A stretch of DNA of 36,340 bases, from NCBI GenBank assembly GCA_025463425.1, contig JAOBWQ010000269.1, positions 1-36,340 on the forward strand, given 5' to 3'. Under the pieces are notes generated by a model. The model did no database searches and was not told the origin of the DNA. It saw nothing but the letters and a program-made list of their open reading frames with translations. Source of the DNA: Ilumatobacteraceae bacterium (GTDB taxonomy: Bacteria > Actinomycetota > Acidimicrobiia > Acidimicrobiales > Ilumatobacteraceae). Each line of letters opens with the position of its first letter. Within the stretch, counting starts at the first letter, position 1. The translations under genes were made by a program, and so were the position numbers. Below are positions 30,989-36,340 of this stretch, one piece after another.

Positions 30989-31333
30989 TCTGGCAAGACC
31001 GAGTCGACCGGAGACGTCGCGTACGACCGGGTGTTGCGGGCTCTCGCGAACAGCACGCGTCGCTCGATTCTCGATCTGCTTCGCGACGAACCGCGCACGA
31101 CGGGCGAGGTCTGCGCGCACTTCCCCGACCTCGACCGCTGCACCACGATGCAGCACCTCGGCGTTCTGCAGCGCGCGGATCTGGTCATCGTCCAGCGCAA
31201 GGGCAGAGAGCGATGGAACCATCTCAACGTGCTACCGATCAAGCACATCCACGACCGTTGGATCGGCGAATACGCCCGCTCGGCCGTCAACCTTCTCGCA
31301 TCGCTGCAGGCCGACGTCGAATCCCGGCATTGA
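30986..31333 (+). CDS. ArsR-family transcriptional regulator
   Basis: Predicted 115 residues. Winged helix: DRVLRALANSTRRSILDLLRDEPRTTGEVCAHF, recognition helix RCTTMQHLGVLQRADLVIVQRKGRERWNHLN, then a C-terminal helix (RWIGEYARSAVNLLASLQADVE). The metal-type CxC of arsenic sensors is absent; Cys occurs singly in CAHFP and DRCTT. This matches the AHSA1-linked ArsR subgroup, which represses the neighbouring SRPBCC gene. It is divergent from SRPBCC, with 45 nt between starts. The start at 30986 is preferred because it fits the leaderless promoter, as described for the operator. Confidence 0.92.
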   Translation: MSGKTESTGDVAYDRVLRALANSTRRSILDLLRDEPRTTGEVCAHFPDLDRCTTMQHLGVLQRADLVIVQRKGRERWNHLNVLPIKHIHDRWIGEYARSAVNLLASLQADVESRH

Positions 31334-31442
31334 TGCGCGACGAGAACGGGTGAACTGCCCCGGCCTCGGCACCGATCAGGGCTCTCGAGATGCCAGTTAC
31401 ATTGCTGTGATCCAAATCGGGTGATGGTGCGAGTAAGTGGTG

Positions 31443-31970
31443 ATGAACCCAGTCGGTCGATCTCTCAGGGCGTCGGACCGAACCGGGTCGGTGGACTTGT
31501 TCGGCGCCTTCTATGAGGATCGGTATCGAGCGGCGGTCCGGCTGGCGATCGCGTTGACGGGATCGGTCGCCGTGGCCGAGGATCTCGTCCAGGACGTGAT
31601 GTCCGACGCCCATCGTCATTGGGCCCGCATCGCCGAGTACGACAACCCTGCGGCGTGGCTTCGACGTGCGATCGTCAACCGATCGGTCTCCCGACACCGG
31701 CGGCTGGCGGTAGCTGCGCGAGGTCTGCTGCGTCTCGGTCATCAGACGCGACTGACCGTGGACTTGGCTGAACGCGATTGGGAACTGTGGGATCGCGTAC
31801 GCGAGTTGCCGGCCCGGCAGGCGCAGCTGATCGGCCTCGTCTACGTCGAGGGCCTGACGATCGAGTCCGCAGCCGACACGCTCGGGATCAGCGTTCCGAC
31901 CGCCAAATCACACATCGCTCGTGGCAAAGATCGGCTGAGGCACGAGCTCTCCGAATGGAGGACACCTTGA
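31443..31970 (+). CDS. ECF RNA polymerase sigma factor, SigE-type (second)
   Basis: Predicted 175 residues. Region 2: FGAFYEDRYRAAVRLAIALTGSVAVAEDLVQDVMSDAHRHWARIAEYDNPAAWLRRAIVNRSVSRHRR. Region 4: LWDRVRELPARQAQLIGLVYVEGLTIESAADTLGISVPTAKSHIARGKDRLRHEL, with the helix-turn-helix at GISVPTAKSH. The true start is unclear: ATG 31443 and GTG 31437/31440 are adjacent, and no strong ribosome site is seen; TACATT at 31398-31403 is a possible -10. It is 4 nt-overlapped by the next gene (TTGA). It is more compact and only distantly like the sigma at 16382, which argues against recent duplication. Confidence 0.9.
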   Translation: MNPVGRSLRASDRTGSVDLFGAFYEDRYRAAVRLAIALTGSVAVAEDLVQDVMSDAHRHWARIAEYDNPAAWLRRAIVNRSVSRHRRLAVAARGLLRLGHQTRLTVDLAERDWELWDRVRELPARQAQLIGLVYVEGLTIESAADTLGISVPTAKSHIARGKDRLRHELSEWRTP

Positions 31971-33487
31971 CCGCAATCGACGAACTCCTGCACGACGCTA
32001 GCGAGCGCCTCGACCTCGCGACCGCTCGGGCATCGATCCCCGACTTCCGCTCCCGCACACCCCAGGGAGCGCGCGTCGCGGTCGCGTTGACGTGCGCCGC
32101 GACAGTTGCTGCGACCTGGGTCGTGATCGCAGCGAACCATGGTGACTCGTCCGTGGCCCCGATCACCTTCCCTCCCGGAATCATCGAGGGTCGATACGGG
32201 ACGGAAGTCGTCATGTCCGAGCAGCCTGATGGCGACGACGACCCATCCACGTTCATCGTTCGCGGTGATCCCGGGGGCGGCACGGTCACAGGCAGCCGAA
32301 CCCTCGGTGGCGTCGTCGAGGTGACGGCGCCTTCCGGGCAGCAAGCATCGTCACCAGCCGAGCTCTGCCTCGAAGCCGCCGATGGGAGCGGTGGTTGCGG
32401 AACGAGCGAACAACTGTCGACGCCGCAGCTCGACGTCGGCCAGCGAGGAGTAAGCGGGCAGGTGTACGTGACGGGGATGCCGACTGCAACATTCGCTGTC
32501 ATCTTCGAAGCCGGCACCGACCGCCATTGGAGTCGGCCCGTGCGTGGCATCGCAACGTTTCCCTTTCCCGAGGACGCCAGTGCAACCGTCACAACGAAAG
32601 CAGTCGACGCGAACGGCACCATCCTGTGGCAAGACACCGAGCAGGACCGCACATTGACCGACACCGAGATCCAACTACGGTCCGTCACCACCACGACCGA
32701 CGAGACGATCCCGTCGGGCTGGTTCGGCGACGTTCCCGCTCCAGACGGCTACGGCCTCGAGTTTCTACGAACCATGGGCCGCACAACACTCACGGGATTT
32801 CAGGGTCCGTTCGCCACCCAGGGCATTCAGGCTGTGGCCTCCAGAGGGAACAGTTCCGACTCATGGATCTGGGCAATCACGATCCGTGCCGCTGATCTCG
32901 ACGCGGTCCGGACTCGGCTCGACCCGCTCACCGACGGAAGCGTCCGCACGACACTCGAACCGACGGGCGACATACGCGTCCTCGTCTGGGCCGGCAACTC
33001 GGTGAGCGACGAACTCGCACAACAGTTTTCGTCCACCATTGTCGAACGTTCACCTCTGGCCGATCGCGCCGCGGATGGTGACCGACCGTCAGCCTGGTCC
33101 GGCGGTCACACCCCTGCTCGAGCACTCGACAGCAGCCCATTCACTGCGCTCGTCACCGACACCGTCGCTCACGTCGACGGACACGCCGTCATCGCCTACG
33201 CCGACGACATCGGAGTCATCCAATTCAGCGTCGCCGATTCCAACGGCGGCGTCGCCAACCTCGACGACCCGCAACAGCCCGCCCAGCTCCCCGCTGTCGG
33301 TAGCACCCTGTTCGCCGGCCTCTGGCCGGTGCCCGAAGACATCACCGTCGTAACACTCACCCTCAGCGACGGCAGCACGATCACCCCAACAATCATCGAC
33401 CCGGGCCTACTCGCCGTCGGCAGACTCCTCTACATCGGCCAAGGCTCAGGCGGGCGCACCATCATTGACATCAGAACGACGGGCTGA
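31967..33487 (+). CDS. Membrane-anchored large extracytoplasmic sigma-linked protein, function unknown
   Basis: Predicted 506 residues. The TTG at 31967 is preferred because GGAGG lies 5-6 nt upstream and TTGA overlaps the sigma stop; ATG 31955 is in frame but lacks a ribosome site. A short cytosolic N-terminus (~35 residues, DLATARASIPDFRSRTPQ) is followed by one membrane helix (~36-56, VAVALTCAATVAATWVVIA), then ~450 extracytoplasmic residues of mostly beta character (VVEVTAPSGQQ, GVSGQVYVTGMPTATFAVIFE, ASATVTTKAVDANGTILW) with no family I recognise. No zinc-binding anti-sigma motif is visible. Topology and overlap parallel the pair at 16.4-18.1 kb, so a sensor/anti-sigma partner role is inferred. 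Confidence 0.82.
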   Translation: MTAIDELLHDASERLDLATARASIPDFRSRTPQGARVAVALTCAATVAATWVVIAANHGDSSVAPITFPPGIIEGRYGTEVVMSEQPDGDDDPSTFIVRGDPGGGTVTGSRTLGGVVEVTAPSGQQASSPAELCLEAADGSGGCGTSEQLSTPQLDVGQRGVSGQVYVTGMPTATFAVIFEAGTDRHWSRPVRGIATFPFPEDASATVTTKAVDANGTILWQDTEQDRTLTDTEIQLRSVTTTTDETIPSGWFGDVPAPDGYGLEFLRTMGRTTLTGFQGPFATQGIQAVASRGNSSDSWIWAITIRAADLDAVRTRLDPLTDGSVRTTLEPTGDIRVLVWAGNSVSDELAQQFSSTIVERSPLADRAADGDRPSAWSGGHTPARALDSSPFTALVTDTVAHVDGHAVIAYADDIGVIQFSVADSNGGVANLDDPQQPAQLPAVGSTLFAGLWPVPEDITVVTLTLSDGSTITPTIIDPGLLAVGRLLYIGQGSGGRTIIDIRTTG

Positions 33488-33498
33488 CACGCAGTCCC

Positions 33499-33520
33499 GA
33501 CCTACCTCGGAGGTCCTTCT
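33499..33520 (+). terminator. Hairpin with T-rich tail after the sigma-linked gene
   Basis: GACCT-acctcgg-AGGTC (33499-33515) is followed by CTTCTT, the most T-rich tail of any hairpin seen here, 12 nt past the stop. A second palindromic pair, GCGCGC (33524-33529 and 33541-33546), lies before the convergent MBL-like stop. Confidence 0.45.
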
Positions 33521-33561
33521 TGTGCGCGCCAATCGCTGATGCGCGCCGAGCGACACCGCAG

Positions 33562-34362
33562 CTATTCGATGGCGACGGGGTGGTCACCGTGCCAACGGAT
33601 TGCGCCCGGCGATGGCCACAGTGGACCGATGATCACGTGCGAAGGGTCAGAGGCGATGGACTGGAGCCAACGCCACGCATCGTCGGGAGCGAAGTGCTGG
33701 GAGAGGCACGGCCCGGTGGCAAGGTGCAGCGGCGTCACGGCGAGGTGTCCGACGAACGTGGCGACGCCGACATGGAACGCGCAGTGACCGATGTTGTGCA
33801 TGCCGGTCCATTCGGCGGTCACGCCAGGTGCCATCTCGTCACCGTCGCCGAACGTGTCGACCAGGTCGGCATCGATCAGGGTCTGGATCGCCGTGCCGAG
33901 CTGACCTTCTGGCGGAGCTTGCGTGAACGAGTCCAGCGCACTGTCGCTGATGAGCAGGTGAGCGTTGGGGAAGAACCGGCGCCAACCGCCCTCGTCACGC
34001 ACTGCACTCAGGCCGATCGACTCGATGTGCGAGAGCAGCACGGTGTCGACCGACTCGATGGGAATGCCGGCCGCAGCGAATGCTGCCGCGTACGCCGCCT
34101 GATGCGCACCCGTGGTGGAGGGGTCGTGAAGGATCTCATCGATGTTGCCGCTCGGATCGACGGCGATGTGGCGCCCCGCTGTGCTGATCACCCACACGCA
34201 GCTCGCCGCTCGGACCCGACCATCGTCGGCCCAGGTGGGCGAACCCCACGGCACGGCACGGACCTCATCGGGCGTGAGGCCCACCGCGGCCGGATCGATC
34301 GCGGCGTCGACGTAGAGCACACGCGTGAGGACGACGTCGCCGAGCTGCAGCACTGTTGTCAT
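33562..34362 (-). CDS. Metallo-beta-lactamase-fold protein with degenerate metal site
   Basis: Predicted 266 residues. The layout follows MBL-fold hydrolases: VVLTRVLYVDA at the start, an early strand (SCVWVISTAGRHIAVDPSG), the HxHxDH position at VDTVLLSHIESIGLSAVRDEGG, a middle His at GMHNIGHCAFHVGV (H193), and the later GD position at ATFVGHLAVTPLHL. Only H112 of HxHxDH remains (the rest reads I-E-S-I-G), and the Asp of the later GD motif is His206. Metal binding as in true MBL enzymes is therefore unlikely. ATG 34362 has a GAGGTG site upstream; the track's seven earlier residues are unsupported. It is convergent with the sigma-linked gene and downstream of the SCO6745-like gene by 106 nt. 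Confidence 0.75.
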   Translation of the reverse strand: MTTVLQLGDVVLTRVLYVDAAIDPAAVGLTPDEVRAVPWGSPTWADDGRVRAASCVWVISTAGRHIAVDPSGNIDEILHDPSTTGAHQAAYAAAFAAAGIPIESVDTVLLSHIESIGLSAVRDEGGWRRFFPNAHLLISDSALDSFTQAPPEGQLGTAIQTLIDADLVDTFGDGDEMAPGVTAEWTGMHNIGHCAFHVGVATFVGHLAVTPLHLATGPCLSQHFAPDDAWRWLQSIASDPSHVIIGPLWPSPGAIRWHGDHPVAIE

Positions 34363-34468
34363 GCACCTCACCTCAACACACATTCGATGTCGACGCCAGC
34401 GAAGACGCGACGTGTTGCGGCGGGCATCGCTGTGTCGATTGCGGACCGAGCCGCCGGCGACGTCCGCC

Positions 34469-35329
34469 TCAGTGTTGGGCGGCCAGCAGCAGCGCGGCGA
34501 GCGGCTCGAGTGCGTCGATCAGCTCATCGAGATCGTGGCGTTCGAGGCTTTCGTAGGGCTTCGATGCGAGTCGGTCGGTGAGCGATTCGACCCGCTGCTT
34601 GACGGCCCGTCCCTGTTCACTCAGCCAACCGTCATCCCCGATCAGACCTCGATCGCGCATCCCGTCGATCACCGCACCGAGCTGGGCTGCTGGAAGATGG
34701 TGGATGCGTCCGAACTTCTCTGCCGGCATGTTCATGTCCAGGGCCAACAGCACATGCGCTTCGAGGCCGCCGACGCCCTCGATCACGAGCGCCGAGATGT
34801 GCCCGTCGGCGCGGTGCTCGCGCAGCAGTGAGGCCGCATGGAAGAGGCGACCAACGACGTCGTCCGGGATCGGAACAGCACGCAGCGCGGCGTACATGGG
34901 ACGGCCCTCGACCGGTGCGCTGGTCGCTGCCTTGATCAACAGTTCGGCGGCGCGGGCAAACGCGGCCGTGTCGACGTGATCGCCGAGGATCCGGCGCAGC
35001 GCCTTCGCGCAACCCAACTGACGAGCGGCGATCGCCAGTTCGGGCGTGGTGGTGCGCCACACCTTCGGGATGTGCCGAGCCACTTCGCCGGGAGCGAAGT
35101 TGTAGAACAGCGCGTCGACCAGCTCCGCCGGAACGAGACCCAGCGGGGCCGCACGTCCGGCGAAGTAGACGTCCCAGTAGTTGCTGAACCCGAGGGCGAA
35201 CATCGTCTCGTTCGGTTCATCGGCTGAGTACGGGATGACGCCGATCGGCTCGACGAGCTCGAACATCCGACGCGCGATCGTCGAAGGGGTTGGGTCGATC
35301 GATGTGGATTGCTTGTCCAGGTTGGTCAC
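34469..35329 (-). CDS. SCO6745-family helical protein (SalK-like, function unknown)
   Basis: Predicted 286 residues, largely helical. The pattern IARRMFELVEPIGVIPYSADEPNETMFALGFSNYWDVYFAGRAAPLG, FYNFAPGEVARHIPKVW, REHRADGHISALVIEGVGGLEAHVLLA, and the winged-helix-like end (AAQLGAVIDGMRDRGLIGDDGWLSEQGRAVKQRVESLTDRLASKPY) fits the actinobacterial SCO6745/SalK group. Its biochemical role is not established. The start is GTG 35329, behind GGAGGCGATGAC. It follows the AAA ATPase on the same strand after a 67-nt gap and precedes the degenerate MBL-fold gene. Confidence 0.85.
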   Translation of the reverse strand: MTNLDKQSTSIDPTPSTIARRMFELVEPIGVIPYSADEPNETMFALGFSNYWDVYFAGRAAPLGLVPAELVDALFYNFAPGEVARHIPKVWRTTTPELAIAARQLGCAKALRRILGDHVDTAAFARAAELLIKAATSAPVEGRPMYAALRAVPIPDDVVGRLFHAASLLREHRADGHISALVIEGVGGLEAHVLLALDMNMPAEKFGRIHHLPAAQLGAVIDGMRDRGLIGDDGWLSEQGRAVKQRVESLTDRLASKPYESLERHDLDELIDALEPLAALLLAAQH

Positions 35330-35396
35330 GTCATCGCCTCCGGTTCCGAGAGATACGCAAGATGGGACGCCGCCGGAACGCCGAACTCATCGACGG

Positions 35397-36340
35397 TCAA
35401 GCCGTACCGCGCCGACCCGGCGGAAGGGTGCCGCCCGCCAGTGATCGGCGCAGGATTGGCGCGCTCTGTTCATACAGGGCGTCGAGGCTTGTCTCGATGC
35501 TCTCGGACAGTGTTGTTGCGGTCTGCAGAGCGTTGAGCGTGGCCCGGCGCGCCAGTTCCTTGATGAAGGCCGCAGCGACACCGTCCGTCCGCTCGACGAT
35601 CCGGTCCAGGACCGCCGCATCGATCTCCTCGGGAAGGTAGAGCGAGAACAACCGACGGCGAGCGTCTGCGCCAGGAAGCGCGATCTCGATCGCCTGGTCG
35701 ATCCGCCCGGGTCGGGCCGTCAGCGCCGGCTCGAGCATGTCGACACGATTCGTGGTCAGGATGAACAGCACATCTGCATCGGCGTTCAATCCGTCCATCT
35801 CGTTCAGCAGCTGGAACAGCAGAGCGTTGTGGTCGCCACCCGGCAGAGTTCGATCCATCCCGATCAGGTCGACGTCTTCGATCACGATGGTCGCCGGCTG
35901 GAGCGTGCGAGCGATCGTTCCGGCCTGACCGACCGCTCCGACCGAGGCCCCGCTGAGGATCACCGTCGTGCGGTTGCTCATTCGATGGAGCAGGTACGAC
36001 AACGTGTGGGTCTTGCCGGTGCCCGGCGGCCCGTAGAGGAGAAGCCCTCGCTTGACGTGTTGGCCGGCGGCGACCAACTCCTCGCGATGCTCGCTGATCC
36101 CGATCGCGTGCTGCTCGATTGCCTGGAGGTCCGCGGAAGGGATGATCACGTGGTCTCGCTCGACGGCCTCGACACTGCTGAACGTCATGCCGAACTCGCC
36201 GTGCTGCCCGAACGCGAACGTCATCACCTTGCCGCGCATGACGTTGTGGACGTCCATCAACTCTCTCAACCGAGCGACCAGCCATTCGACGTCGGCTTCC
36301 GTCGAGCCGACCACCTCCACGACGATCTCGGGCCGATGGC
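35397..36340 (-). CDS. AAA+ ATPase (cut by window end)
   Basis: At least 314 residues are visible, and the frame stays open to the right edge, so the true start lies outside; the track's GTG at 36320 is internal. An N-terminal region of ~80 residues leads to the AAA module: Walker A LLLYGPPGTGKTHTL, Walker B IVIEDVDLIG, sensor 1 FILTTNRVD, arginine-finger region ARPGRIDQAIEIALP, and the C-terminal helical lid (LFSLYLPEEIDAAVLDRIVERTDGVAAAFIKELARRA). It belongs to the classic AAA family (CDC48/FtsH-like subclade) without a visible protease domain. It would remodel or unfold a protein partner; the partner is unknown. Confidence 0.9.
   Translation of the reverse strand, partial: HRPEIVVEVVGSTEADVEWLVARLRELMDVHNVMRGKVMTFAFGQHGEFGMTFSSVEAVERDHVIIPSADLQAIEQHAIGISEHREELVAAGQHVKRGLLLYGPPGTGKTHTLSYLLHRMSNRTTVILSGASVGAVGQAGTIARTLQPATIVIEDVDLIGMDRTLPGGDHNALLFQLLNEMDGLNADADVLFILTTNRVDMLEPALTARPGRIDQAIEIALPGADARRRLFSLYLPEEIDAAVLDRIVERTDGVAAAFIKELARRATLNALQTATTLSESIETSLDALYEQSAPILRRSLAGGTLPPGRRGTA

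Noticed and set aside
1-36340. CRISPR arrays, tRNA/rRNA genes, insertion sequences, prophage or att sites
   Set aside because: No repeat-spacer pattern, no T-loop GGTTCRA with flanking stem, no transposase or integrase ORF, and no long inverted repeats were found by eye.

Overview
The window is high-GC DNA with strong G/C preference at third codon positions, many GTG starts, many 1-14 nt gene overlaps, and an actinobacterial gene repertoire: an F420-type luciferase-like oxidoreductase, DUF1206, an SCO6745-family protein, DinB/DUF664, PadR-linked FtsX ABC genes, SigE-type ECF sigma factors and an Lsr2-type DNA-binding domain. The mix resembles a free-living actinomycete, possibly of the Acidimicrobiia type; that placement is inference. 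I see no rRNA, tRNA, CRISPR array, insertion sequence, phage gene or replication origin. No stretch longer than 300 bases lacks a gene.

Layout. 1-3.3 kb (+): the end of a MarR regulator overlapping an MFS exporter, then an acyl-CoA ligase. 3.3-8.6 kb (-): an NTF2-like protein, SelO, a response regulator fused to an RsbW-like kinase domain, a histidine kinase with duplicated PAS domains, and a PIG-L-like protein with altered active-site residues. 8.7-11.1 kb (+): an overlapping operon of lipoprotein, divergent NRAMP-family transporter and two PRC-barrel proteins. 11.2-12.8 kb (+): two conserved proteins of unknown function and a DUF72 protein. 12.8-16.3 kb (-): padR, ABC ATPase and FtsX permease, divergent from a (+) ECF sigma/membrane-anchored partner pair (16.4-18.1 kb). 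18.1-22.8 kb: DUF1206 (-), then acyl-CoA dehydrogenase (-) divergent from a MaoC-like dehydratase and an LLM oxidoreductase (+), sharing an operator-like intergenic region. 22.8-27.5 kb: a patatin-like protein (-) preceded by a possible leader peptide, divergent from a four-gene ABC-2 operon (+). 27.6-28.1 kb: a duplicated HTH protein interrupted by one in-frame TGA. 28.2-30.9 kb (-): ERCC4 nuclease with an Lsr2-like tail, NTF2-like, DinB and SRPBCC, divergent from an ArsR regulator. 31.4-33.5 kb (+): a second ECF sigma/partner pair. 33.6-36.3 kb (-): a degenerate metallo-beta-lactamase-fold protein, an SCO6745-family protein and a truncated AAA ATPase.

How the genes work together. Much of the window is regulators next to what they probably control: MarR-MFS, PadR-ABC, ArsR-SRPBCC, two sigma/anti-sigma-like pairs, and HK-RR. 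The lipid genes (ligase, dehydrogenase, dehydratase, LLM enzyme) fit degradation of fatty acid or steroid-like substrates. The points most worth a second look are the TGA-interrupted HTH gene, the NRAMP-PRC operon with a changed metal motif, the ERCC4-Lsr2 fusion, three enzyme-fold proteins with lost catalytic residues, the receiver-RsbW fusion, and a set of start codons placed 6-7 nt after a -10-like hexamer, which suggests leaderless transcripts.
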